From: Polyangiaceae bacterium
GTDB lineage: Bacteria; Myxococcota_A; Polyangia; Polyangiales; Polyangiaceae
Direction of reading: 5' to 3'
Length of the DNA: 35,552 nucleotides
NCBI GenBank assembly: GCA_029266615.1
Contig: JAQSWN010000100.1
Location: 1 to 35,552, forward strand
Part shown: positions 23,535 through 32,545 of the stretch, one piece after another
How positions within the stretch are numbered: the stretch's first letter is position 1
Layout of the letters: each line of letters starts with the position of its first letter
Translations under genes and position numbers: made by a program
The notes under the pieces: model-generated
Told to the model about the DNA's origin: nothing
Database searches by the model: none
Seen by the model: only the letters and a program-made list of their open reading frames with translations

Positions 23535-26500
23535 TCAGAGAGAAAAATCCTCGACGGTTTGACCTTCGGCGCTTCCGGCGGAGCGTAAGACTCGCGCCAG
23601 GTCCTGGACGGTGGGAGCCGAGAACAAGTCGATGGGTCTGATCGTCGCCGAGAGCTCGGCGCGCAGGCGGCCGACGAGCTCGATGAGCTTGAGCGAGTTG
23701 CCCCCCATGTCGAAGAAGCTGGTGCAGACCCCAATCCTCTCGACCGGTACTTTGAGGACGTGCGCCCACTGCTGCGCGATCTTCAGCTCGGTGGCGTCGC
23801 GAGGTGGCACGTCCGCGGTGAGGAGCGGCGCGGGCGGCAGAGGTAGGCACTGACGATCGATCTTGCCGCTCACGAGCAGCGGCGGCTCGACCAAGTGAAC
23901 GAACAGCTCCGGGATCATGAATGGAGGCAGCCGTTGCCGACACCAGGCTCGGAGCTCGACATCCGGAATCGGTGCCGCGCCGAAGTAGTAGGCAACCAGT
24001 CGGGGGGTCTCGTCGTGAGGCAGCGTCTTGACTTGAACGACAACTTCGCGGATGCCCGAGCGCGCGCCGATAGCGGCTTCGATCTCTGCGGGCTCGATAC
24101 GGACGCCTCGCAGCTTGACCTGATCATCCTTACGACCGAGGAAGACCAAGTTGCCGGTGTGGTCCCAACGAGCGAGGTCGCCGCTCTGATAGAACCAGCC
24201 ATCCGGCTCGAAGCTCGGCCGGCAAAAGCGCTCCGCAGTCAGCTCGGAGGCGGTGTAGCCGCGCCCGACACTGGCGCCGCCGATGAGGATCTGCCCCACC
24301 GCTCCGTCCGGCACGAGCTGGTGCTCGTCGTCTACCAAGAACAACCGGACATTGGGCATCGGTTTGCCGATCGGCAAGAGCTCACCCGTCGGCGGGCGCT
24401 CGCGACAGTCGTAGAGACTGACGCAGACGGTCGCCTCCGTGGGACCGTACGCATTGAGCACGTGCAGGTCGGGGTTGAGGGCCAACCACTCCGTCAGCAT
24501 GGCGTCATTGATGGGCTCGGCGCCAATCATCAACTTGTTCAACGGCAGCCGCTTGCCTGTCCGCCTCAAACTCCCCGCGATTGGAGCCAACAGTACGAGT
24601 GGCAAGTACGCGAAGGTGATCTCGTGAGCTAACAGCATGCTCGCGATCGCGACCGGGTCGAGCAGGTCGTCCTCTTCAACCAGTGACAACGAGGCGCCAA
24701 ACCAGAGCGGTAGGGAGGTCTCGGCAATGAAGGCGTCGAAAGACGTGTTGGTGATGCTGAGTCCGCCGTCCTTGGCCGAAAAGCCCGACGCGTAGGTTTG
24801 GCTCAAACCCAGCACGAGATTCGCGAGAGAACGATGCGTGAGCTGAGCGCCCTTGGGCTTGCCCGTGCTACCGGAAGTATAGATGAGATAGGCGAGGCTG
24901 GTTTCGTCGATCGTGAGGTCGAGGTTCTCGGTACTGGCCTGCTCTACGCGCGGGTCGTTCAGCCAGAGCGCCTGAACGCCCCCTACCTCCGTTGCTTCCT
25001 CGGCGGTCACGACCAACGTCGCTTGGCAGTCGGCGACCATCAGCTGACGCCTATCCAGCGGTAAGCCAGGATCGATGATCAAGAAGGCCCCCTGCGCCTT
25101 GTGCACGGCGACGATCGCTGCGATGAGCTCGACGGAGCGCTTCAGCTGGAGCGCAATCACGCGATCGGGACCGCAGCCCAGGCGCCGGAGCACCGACGCC
25201 AACTGATTGGCTCGCGCGTTCAACGCTGCGTACGTGAGCGCTCGGGAGCCGTAGTAGACCGCCAACCGTTCAGGGCGCTCGGTGGCGTGCAGCTCGACTC
25301 GTTGCGACAGCGCTCCGCCCAGCATGGGCGACGCCGCGCCTGCGCGCCCCGAGAGCTCCTGCAACTTCGCTTCGCTCAGCAGCGAGACATGCGAAAGCAA
25401 GTCCGCGGGGGCGCTCCCAAACGCCGAGATCGCCTGCTCCAGGCAATCTGCCAACTCGCGAGCACGCGACTCCGAAAAGAGCTCGGTATTGAACTCGAAC
25501 GCTAGGTCCAGCCTACCGTCGACCTCCCCGCCCCAGATATTCACGTCGAACTTCGCAGTACGGGTATCGAAGTAGTACGGCTCGATACGGGTGCCCTCGA
25601 TCTCGAGCGCACCCGTGTCGGCATTCTGCAGAGCGAACATCACGTCGAACAGCGGATTGCGGCTCGAGTCTCGGCGCACCACGACTTCCTCCACCAGGCG
25701 TTCGAACGGATAGATCTGGTGCTTGTACGCATCCACGGTCAGTCGCTTAGTTCTTCGCAGCAAGTCCAGCCAAGTGTCCGTCGGAGCCAGCTCGCAGCGG
25801 AGCGCAAGAGTGTTGACGAAGAGCCCCACGACCCGCTCGATTTCAGGCTGGATGCGACCTGCGATCGGCGTACCGACGACCAAGTCGCGGCCGCCGGTCA
25901 GCTTGTTGAGCCAGACGTACACACAGCTCAGCAGCGTCATGAAGAGCGTGGCGCCAGCGTCTTGCGAGACGCGCTTGAGCCGCGTCAGCGTGGTCGACTC
26001 GATGCTGAGGTGAAAGGTCCGACCTTGGAAGGTCTGGACCGGCGGTCGACGCTTGACAGTCGGCAGGCTCGCCGGGGTCGGCATCGTGGCGAACTGGCTT
26101 AGCCAATACGCGCGGCTCTCGGCGACCGCGGCCTCCCACGCCGGGCTGCGCTGCCACTCCGCGTAATCCCGATACTGCAGCTGAAGTGGCGGTAGCGGCC
26201 TGCCCTGATAGGCATCTCCCAGCTCGCGAAGCAGCACTTCGATCGAGAAGGCATCCAAGATGACGTGGTGCGCATCCACGAGCAGCAGGTGCGAAGCGGC
26301 ACTGCGCTCCACGACGAACACTCGCATGAGCGGCGACTGCCCTAGATCGAAAGGGGCAACGCGCTGCCGCACGAGCTCATCGGTGGCGCTCACGCTGTCC
26401 TTCGCGCGCTCGACGCGCAGGCTGCCCGTCGGGTGCACGATCTGATGCACTCGGCCCGCTTCCAGCTCGAAAGATGTCCGCAGGGCTTCGTGGCGCGTCA

Positions 26501-28310
26501 ACAAGGTCTCGAACGCGCGCTCGAGTCGCTGTACGTCCAGCGGCCCCGACCAGTCGAACACCATCGGAACGTTGTAAGCGGTCCCGATTGGCTCGAGCTG
26601 CTGCAGCATGAACATGCGGGTCTGCTGGGAGCTGCAGGCGTAAGAACGCCTCGACTCGATGGCTTGAATGGGAGCATAGACGTGACGACCGAGCGCGTCG
26701 ATGCAGCGAGCCAGGTCTGTCAGCACCGGTCCATCGAAGACGTCGTTGAGCGTCAGCACCGCGCCGAGGTCACGGTGCACTCGCGAGATGAGGAGTGTCG
26801 CCTTGAGCGAGTGCCCGCCCAGATCGAAGAAGTCCGCCCTCCTGCCGATCTGCCCGCGTTCCAAGCTCAGGAGCTCGGCCCAGACCTCCTGCAGGTACGA
26901 CTCTGTCGGCGTGATGGGGGCCTCGTTCGTCGGCTGGTCTTCCCCCGCTGGCTCCGGCAGCCGTCGCAAGTCCAACTTGCCGTTGATGTTGAGTGGAAAG
27001 GCGTCCAGGAACACCACGTGGCGCGGCACCATGTAGTCCGGCAAGAGCTGCTTCAAGGTCGCGCGTAAGCCTTGCTTGTCGCAGCTCTCCGTCGCGACGA
27101 CGTATGCGCACAGCGACTTGTCCGAACCTTCGCCGCGGACCACTACGCGCACGTCTTGCACGCCCAGTTGCTGCATCACCACTTGCTCGACCTCGCGTGA
27201 CTCCACTCGGAAGCCGCGGATCTTGACCTGACCGTCCGCACGCCCACCGAACTCGATTTGACCGTTGGGCAGTACGCGTCCGATGTCCCCGCTTCGGTAG
27301 AGGCGAACCTGGCCGGCGCCAGGCAACGAAACCTCCACGAACTTCGCCTGCGTCTCCGGCTCGTCTTTCCAGTATCCGATGCCCAAGCCGTCGCCGCCGA
27401 CCACGATTTCACCCCAAGCGTAGGCGGGCAGCAGGCCGAAGCGGTCGTCTACGATGAACGCCGTGCTGTTGCCGATAGGCCGACCTATCGGGATGCCGAA
27501 CGGATATTCACCCTCGATGTCGTGAAACAGCGAGTATGTCGTGTTCTCGGTGGGCCCGTAGACGTGCACGATGCGCAGGTCAGGGTGGTGCCGGCGAAGG
27601 CGCTCCACGTGGGGTTTGGAGATCACGTCTCCACCAGTGAAAATGCAGGCCAGCGGCTCGAAGATCGCGATGCTCTGGTCCACGAGCTGTGTGAACCAAG
27701 CGGAGGTGAACCACATCGTCGTGATGCGGTGGCGAGCGACAGCACGAGCGAGCAGGGCAGAGTCCAGAAGCGTGGCTTGGCTCTCTACGTATAGGGTGCC
27801 GCCGTTCAGGAGCATGCCCCAAATCTCGAAGGTCGAGGCGTCGAAGGAGAGTGAGCCGGTGAGCAGCAAGCGTTCATCGGCGTCCAGCTGGATGTAGTTC
27901 GTTTGGCGAACCAGCCGAACGATGCCGCGATGCGAGACCATGACCCCTTTGGGCTCGCCCGAGGTGCCAGAAGTGAAGATGATGTAAGCGAGGAGCTCGG
28001 CGGCTCGAGTCGATACCGCTGGCGGCTCCGGCGGCGACTGGGGCAAGGTTGCGCTCTGTAAATCAGTGACGAAGATGCCGCCATCGTGGCCATCGACGTC
28101 GAGCATGTACTCCGAGCTCGTGATCAACAGCGCCGCCGAGATGCGCGCCAAGATGCTCGCTCGTCGAGGCTTCGGCGCAGCCGTGTCGATCGGCACGTAG
28201 GCTGCGCCGGCTTTGAGCACCGCGAGCATGGCTACGATCGCGTCGAGAGACCGATCGAGGAGGAGCGCGACGCGCTCACCGGCGCACAATCCGTGCTCCG
28301 TACGCAGCAC
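23535..28310 (-). CDS. Nonribosomal peptide synthetase: A (5' end missing) - T - C - A - T
   Basis: 1591 residues open from a GTG at 28310. The first A domain (1-455) lacks about its first 45-50 residues; its core motifs are intact (IIFTSGTSGEPKG, YRSGDIGR, NGKLD). T1 has FFDLGGHSL (Ser501). C (about 555-985) has HHVILDA (681-687) instead of HHxxxDG. A2 (about 1003-1495) has LIYTSGSTGKPKG. T2 has FFDMGGNSL (Ser1539). Pocket residues read by eye against GrsA: A1 D-A-F-W-F-G-V-T-Y, close to valine-type codes; A2 D-A-A-Y-M-G-A-V-C, hydrophobic or aromatic, unsure. The start is not natural: the preceding truncated C gene runs in another frame and the missing A-domain part suggests a deletion at the junction. 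The last T passes the peptide to the KS protein. Confidence 0.93.
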   Translation of the reverse strand: MLRTEHGLCAGERVALLLDRSLDAIVAMLAVLKAGAAYVPIDTAAPKPRRASILARISAALLITSSEYMLDVDGHDGGIFVTDLQSATLPQSPPEPPAVSTRAAELLAYIIFTSGTSGEPKGVMVSHRGIVRLVRQTNYIQLDADERLLLTGSLSFDASTFEIWGMLLNGGTLYVESQATLLDSALLARAVARHRITTMWFTSAWFTQLVDQSIAIFEPLACIFTGGDVISKPHVERLRRHHPDLRIVHVYGPTENTTYSLFHDIEGEYPFGIPIGRPIGNSTAFIVDDRFGLLPAYAWGEIVVGGDGLGIGYWKDEPETQAKFVEVSLPGAGQVRLYRSGDIGRVLPNGQIEFGGRADGQVKIRGFRVESREVEQVVMQQLGVQDVRVVVRGEGSDKSLCAYVVATESCDKQGLRATLKQLLPDYMVPRHVVFLDAFPLNINGKLDLRRLPEPAGEDQPTNEAPITPTESYLQEVWAELLSLERGQIGRRADFFDLGGHSLKATLLISRVHRDLGAVLTLNDVFDGPVLTDLARCIDALGRHVYAPIQAIESRRSYACSSQQTRMFMLQQLEPIGTAYNVPMVFDWSGPLDVQRLERAFETLLTRHEALRTSFELEAGRVHQIVHPTGSLRVERAKDSVSATDELVRQRVAPFDLGQSPLMRVFVVERSAASHLLLVDAHHVILDAFSIEVLLRELGDAYQGRPLPPLQLQYRDYAEWQRSPAWEAAVAESRAYWLSQFATMPTPASLPTVKRRPPVQTFQGRTFHLSIESTTLTRLKRVSQDAGATLFMTLLSCVYVWLNKLTGGRDLVVGTPIAGRIQPEIERVVGLFVNTLALRCELAPTDTWLDLLRRTKRLTVDAYKHQIYPFERLVEEVVVRRDSSRNPLFDVMFALQNADTGALEIEGTRIEPYYFDTRTAKFDVNIWGGEVDGRLDLAFEFNTELFSESRARELADCLEQAISAFGSAPADLLSHVSLLSEAKLQELSGRAGAASPMLGGALSQRVELHATERPERLAVYYGSRALTYAALNARANQLASVLRRLGCGPDRVIALQLKRSVELIAAIVAVHKAQGAFLIIDPGLPLDRRQLMVADCQATLVVTAEEATEVGGVQALWLNDPRVEQASTENLDLTIDETSLAYLIYTSGSTGKPKGAQLTHRSLANLVLGLSQTYASGFSAKDGGLSITNTSFDAFIAETSLPLWFGASLSLVEEDDLLDPVAIASMLLAHEITFAYLPLVLLAPIAGSLRRTGKRLPLNKLMIGAEPINDAMLTEWLALNPDLHVLNAYGPTEATVCVSLYDCRERPPTGELLPIGKPMPNVRLFLVDDEHQLVPDGAVGQILIGGASVGRGYTASELTAERFCRPSFEPDGWFYQSGDLARWDHTGNLVFLGRKDDQVKLRGVRIEPAEIEAAIGARSGIREVVVQVKTLPHDETPRLVAYYFGAAPIPDVELRAWCRQRLPPFMIPELFVHLVEPPLLVSGKIDRQCLPLPPAPLLTADVPPRDATELKIAQQWAHVLKVPVERIGVCTSFFDMGGNSLKLIELVGRLRAELSATIRPIDLFSAPTVQDLARVLRSAGSAEGQTVEDFSL

Positions 28311-29103
28311 GCGGGTAGTCGCTGCGGGTCTCGTTGTTACCGAGGACCAGCTGGTGCAGCTCGGCCTCGGACATCATGCGTAGCGAGCGAACGGGGGTCG
28401 TCGGCGCCCGCAACATCTCCAGCAATAGTGACTGAAAATGTCGCGAGAGTTGCTCTATCAGATCTTGAGGGTACGACGCCGCGCAGTAGCCGATCGTGCA
28501 ACGGAGGCCTGACTTCGTTCGAGCAAAGCACCACGAAAGCTTCGTGCTCTCTGTCGCGCCGCGCGGCTGCGCGTCTTCGAAGATGACGGCCACGTCGAAT
28601 AGCGTGTCGAGCTTCGTGGCAACTACCTGCTGTAGGTCCTGCAGCAGTAGCTGCGTCGGGTAGTTCTGATTCTCGAGCGCCTCGTGGTAGCGCTGGCGAG
28701 CTTCGATGAGCAGTTCGCGGAAGCTGACGTCGGCGACGCAGTCGAGAGCCAGCGGCACGGCTTGCGCCGCTTCGCTCGCCGGAACCGACCAGCACGCGGC
28801 CGTGCCCACCACGACGCTCTCGGCTCCGCTGTAGCGGTGAACCAACGCCGCGACGCCGGTCAGCAACGCCACGAATTGGCGCTGATCCATACCGCTACTC
28901 AAGGCTTGGAGCGATGTGTGGAGCTCGTCTGATACCTGGAACTCTAGGGAGCCACGCGCGTTCGATCGAGGCCCAGGTAGCTCGGGAAGTCCGGGCCCTC
29001 CGACTCTAGGACCGAGACGCGCGAGCCAATACTCTCGCTCAAATCCGACCTGATTGGCAGCTGCCGCCAAATTGACCACCGAACGATTTTCCAGTTTTTC
29101 CAT
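28276..29103 (-). CDS. N-terminally truncated condensation domain, normally fused to the next A domain
   Basis: 275 residues from the ATG at 29103 (MEKLENRSVVNLAAAANQ); the frame is open to 29259, but that part is unlike any family. Only the C-terminal lobe of a condensation domain is present: FEREYWLARLG, SAESVVVGTA (cf. RDVVVGTP), FRELLIEARQRYHEALENQNYPTQLLLQDL, LFDVAVIFED and the linker MMSEAELHQLVLGNNETRSDYP that normally precedes an A domain. The HHxxxDG half is absent, so no condensation activity is expected. Such half-domains are known at the N-terminus of some NRPS subunits, where they may help docking. It lies 74 nt after the previous NRPS stop. The frame ends at 28276 inside the next gene, most likely due to an out-of-frame deletion. 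Confidence 0.75.
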   Translation of the reverse strand: MEKLENRSVVNLAAAANQVGFEREYWLARLGPRVGGPGLPELPGPRSNARGSLEFQVSDELHTSLQALSSGMDQRQFVALLTGVAALVHRYSGAESVVVGTAACWSVPASEAAQAVPLALDCVADVSFRELLIEARQRYHEALENQNYPTQLLLQDLQQVVATKLDTLFDVAVIFEDAQPRGATESTKLSWCFARTKSGLRCTIGYCAASYPQDLIEQLSRHFQSLLLEMLRAPTTPVRSLRMMSEAELHQLVLGNNETRSDYPRAAYGARIVRR

Positions 29104-29176
29104 GGCTACTCGCAAACCCGTAGGCACCGACAGCAGCGCCACTAGCGGCGCGACGTCCTCTCCCCCCGCTGACCCG

Positions 29177-32100
29177 CTACTGCTCGAAAATGGACAGGGA
29201 GCGCTCGAACGCGTCTTCGTCCTCGCGCGCGAGGTCTTGCGCCGCGTCTTGCTTACCACTCAAGAACGCGGCGATGCCACCGACGGTGGGCGTCCTGAAC
29301 AGCTCCACCAAGCTCATCTTCTTCGTGTAGCGCTCGTTGATGCTCTTGTTCAGGCGCGTCAGGTTCAACGAGGTCCCTCCCAGGTCGAAGAAATTGTCGT
29401 GAAGACCGACGCGCTCGACCCCGAGAGCCTCTCCAACGAGCTGGGCGAGCTCGGCGCCGAGCTCACTCCCTGGCGGCGTGTATTTCGCCCCCAGGCGCGT
29501 CCGCAGAGCGTCGACCCCGAGCAGGCCTTTACGGTCGAGCTTGCCATTGGCCGTCATCGGCAGCGCGTCTAGCTTGGCGATGAAGCTCGGCAACATGTAG
29601 TCGGGCAAGAGCCCACCCAGGTGCGCTTTCAGGGCGGCGGGCTCGACCGAGCCCACATAGTGGGCGCACAAGAAGCGTTCTCCGCGGTCGTCGGCCTGAA
29701 CCAGCACCACGGCTTCGCTGACCTTACTGTGAACGAGCATCGCTCGCTCCACCTCTCCTAGCTCGATGCGGAAGCCGCGAACCTTGACTTGTCCGTCGTC
29801 GCGCCCCAGAAATTCCAGGTTTCCGTCCGGCATCCAGCGGGAGAGGTCCCCGGTGGCGTACAGGCGGGTTCCGGGCGCAAACCGGCTGTCGACGAACTTG
29901 CGCGCGTTCAGCGCAGCGTCGTTGTTATACCCGAAGGCGAGGCACTCGCCGGCGATGTAGAGGTGTCCTGCGATGCCGATTGGACATGGCATACCGGCGG
30001 AGTCCAGCACGTAGTACTTCGCGTTCTGGATGGGCTTTCCATAGGGGATGCTGGTCCAGCTCGGCTCGACCTTCTCGATGGGGAAGTAGTTCGACCACAC
30101 CGTGGCCTCGGTCGCGCCTCCCAGGCTGATGATGCTCGCGCTGGGAAAGCAGCTCCGCACGGCGTCGGGCAGGCCGACCGGGATCCAGTCGCCGCTGAGC
30201 AAGACGAGCCGCAACCATCCGCAGCTCGCGTTCAAGCTGGGCGGCTCCATGAACGGCACGAGCTGCTGCAGCTGCGCCGGCGCAGAGTCCCAAATCGTGA
30301 TTTGTTCGGTCGACAGCACGCGCGCCAACTCATCCGGCGCTTTCAATAGGGCGCTACTTGCCAGTCGAATGTGCGCACCCGCGGCGAGCGCGCCGAACAG
30401 GTCGTACACGGATAGGTCGAAGCTCACCGACGTGACGAACAGCAGCTTGTCGGTCGGAGCCACTCCGAACGTCCTGTTGACCCAATCGATCACATTGATG
30501 ACGGGTCGATGCTGAACGACGACGCCTTTGGGGCGACCCGTCGAGCCGGACGTGTAGATGATGTACGCTACGTGCTCGGACACGAGCCCGCACGAAGCCC
30601 GGTCGACGTCTTCGGCATCGGCGGAAGCGGACAGATCGTCGTCGAACCAATCCGCACTGGCCAGGATGCGGGTGCCGACCGCTGAGACGCTTTCCGACAG
30701 CGCTGCTTCCGTGATGGCGAGCTCGGCGCCCGAATCCTCGAGAATCCACCCGATTCGCGCCGCTGGATAACCCGGATCGACCGGCACGTAGGCGCCACCC
30801 GCCTTGAGGACCGCCAACAGGGCAACGACCAGCTCGCAGGTACGCTGCATGCAAACCGCCACGCGTACCCCCGGCTTGACGCCGCGAGAGCTGAGCCGTC
30901 GCGCTAAGCGGTTGGCAGCACGGTTGAGCTGGCGGTAGGTCACCTCGCGACGGCCATCCGAGAGCGCGATTGCCGTCGGCTGCAGCGCGGCACGGGCCTC
31001 GAACAACTCGTGAATGCAAGCTTCCCGGTCGTAGCTGCGCTCTGTGGCGTTCCAATCCACGAGTAGCGTCGAGCGCTCTCGCTCGCCGATGAGCGCGAGC
31101 TCCGCCACCTGCTGATTCGGGTCTGCGGCGACGGAACGCAACAAGTTCTCGTAGTGACCTACGAGGCGCTCCACCGTAGCGGCGTCGAAGAGGTCGGTGT
31201 TGTACTCGACGGTGCCGAAGAGTCCTGCGGGCGAGTCCCGCAGCGAGAGGTTCAGGTCGAACTTCGAGGTGCCCAGGCTCAAGTCGGCGACTTCGACATC
31301 GCAGCCGGGAATGACGTCGCCGCGTGGCGGAAGGTTCTGGAGCATGAACATGATCTCGAAGAGCGGCCCATGGCTCATGCTTCGCGTGGGCCGCAGCTCT
31401 TCGACGAGCCGTTCGAAAGGGACGTCCTGGTGTGAGTACGCGTCGAGCGCGATCTCGCGAACGCGGCGAAGTAGCTCCGAAAACGGCTGCGTTGGGCCGA
31501 TTTCGGCGCGTAGAACCAGCGTATTGACGAATAGACCGACCATCGCCTGTGTCTCGGGGACGCCGCGGTTGGCGCTAGTCGTGCCGACCGCGATGTCCGT
31601 TTGACCGGTGTAGCGGTAGAGCAGGGCGTAGAATACTGAGAGCAACGTGATGAATAGCGTCGCACCCTGCTGATCGCCCACCTCCTTCAGCCGACGCGAG
31701 AGCTCGACCGGCAGGTGAAAGCTGTGGTGCGCGCCGCGGTACGTCTTGAGCGCCGGACGCGGTCGGTCAGGGCGCAGCAGCAGCGGCTCGAGCCCCGCTA
31801 GCTGTTCACGCCAGTACTGTAGGTCCGCCGCCAAGCTGCCCTCGTTGAGCCAGGGGCCATGCCATCGGACGAAATCCGCGTACTGAACGCGCAGCGGAGG
31901 TAGCGGATTCGCTTTTCCGTTGGCGAAAGCGACGTACAGCTGCTCCAGCTCACGTAGCATCAGGCTCATCGACCAGCCATCGGAGACGACGTGGTGCACT
32001 GTCAGCTGCAGCACGCGCTCCTCGTCGCTGGCTCGCAACAGCCTAGCGCGAAACAGCGGCCCCTTTGCCAAGTCGAACGGCTCCGCCGCTTCTGCAAGAC

Positions 32101-32545
32101 AGGCAGCGAGCTGAAGTGCCGAGTCGCCCGTGTCTCCGACGCGAACGGCGAATCCTCCGGGCGGCGCTATCACCTGGCGCAAACCATTCGCGTCACTTTC
32201 CAAGTGCGTGCGTAGCGACTCGTGCCGATCGACGAGCGCTTCCACCGCGCGCTTCAACGCAGCTTCGTTCACGGCGCCGCGAATGCGCAGCATCAGCGGA
32301 ATATGGTACGTGACCGCGCCTTGCTCGAACTGGTCGAGAAACCAGAGCCGTTGTTGCGCGAACGAAGCTGGCAGTCGCTCGTTGCGTGAAGCTTCAGGAA
32401 TGGCATCGGTTCGCTGGGTCGAGCGTTCGGCGGCGAACACCAATGACGCGACGTCTGCCAGCGACTTAGCGCCGAAAAATTCGCGCAAAGAGAGCTGGAC
32501 GCCCAGCTCCTGGTGAAGCCTCCCGATCAACACCGAAGCGAGCAA
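29177..32545 (-). CDS. Nonribosomal peptide synthetase: (T end) - C - A (Cys-type) - T
   Basis: The frame opens with TTG at 32545 in the middle of a T domain: read a little upstream in the same frame it gives RHDNFFAIGGHSLLASVL, so the true start lies in the preceding gene, from which it is split by a frameshift near 32650. C (about 55-490) has a complete HHVVSDG (184-190). A (about 511-1005) has YIIYTSGSTGRPKG and the variant LGGATEATVW in place of YGPTE, as in cysteine-activating domains. Pocket residues read by eye are D-L-Y-D-L-S-L-V-W, one or two changes from the cysteine code DLYNLSLIWK. T has FFDLGGTSL (Ser1059). The acidic end REDEDAFERSLSIFEQ may be a docking tail for the next subunit. 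The C domain is ordinary, not a cyclisation domain, so no thiazoline is predicted. Confidence 0.93.
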   Translation of the reverse strand: MLASVLIGRLHQELGVQLSLREFFGAKSLADVASLVFAAERSTQRTDAIPEASRNERLPASFAQQRLWFLDQFEQGAVTYHIPLMLRIRGAVNEAALKRAVEALVDRHESLRTHLESDANGLRQVIAPPGGFAVRVGDTGDSALQLAACLAEAAEPFDLAKGPLFRARLLRASDEERVLQLTVHHVVSDGWSMSLMLRELEQLYVAFANGKANPLPPLRVQYADFVRWHGPWLNEGSLAADLQYWREQLAGLEPLLLRPDRPRPALKTYRGAHHSFHLPVELSRRLKEVGDQQGATLFITLLSVFYALLYRYTGQTDIAVGTTSANRGVPETQAMVGLFVNTLVLRAEIGPTQPFSELLRRVREIALDAYSHQDVPFERLVEELRPTRSMSHGPLFEIMFMLQNLPPRGDVIPGCDVEVADLSLGTSKFDLNLSLRDSPAGLFGTVEYNTDLFDAATVERLVGHYENLLRSVAADPNQQVAELALIGERERSTLLVDWNATERSYDREACIHELFEARAALQPTAIALSDGRREVTYRQLNRAANRLARRLSSRGVKPGVRVAVCMQRTCELVVALLAVLKAGGAYVPVDPGYPAARIGWILEDSGAELAITEAALSESVSAVGTRILASADWFDDDLSASADAEDVDRASCGLVSEHVAYIIYTSGSTGRPKGVVVQHRPVINVIDWVNRTFGVAPTDKLLFVTSVSFDLSVYDLFGALAAGAHIRLASSALLKAPDELARVLSTEQITIWDSAPAQLQQLVPFMEPPSLNASCGWLRLVLLSGDWIPVGLPDAVRSCFPSASIISLGGATEATVWSNYFPIEKVEPSWTSIPYGKPIQNAKYYVLDSAGMPCPIGIAGHLYIAGECLAFGYNNDAALNARKFVDSRFAPGTRLYATGDLSRWMPDGNLEFLGRDDGQVKVRGFRIELGEVERAMLVHSKVSEAVVLVQADDRGERFLCAHYVGSVEPAALKAHLGGLLPDYMLPSFIAKLDALPMTANGKLDRKGLLGVDALRTRLGAKYTPPGSELGAELAQLVGEALGVERVGLHDNFFDLGGTSLNLTRLNKSINERYTKKMSLVELFRTPTVGGIAAFLSGKQDAAQDLAREDEDAFERSLSIFEQ

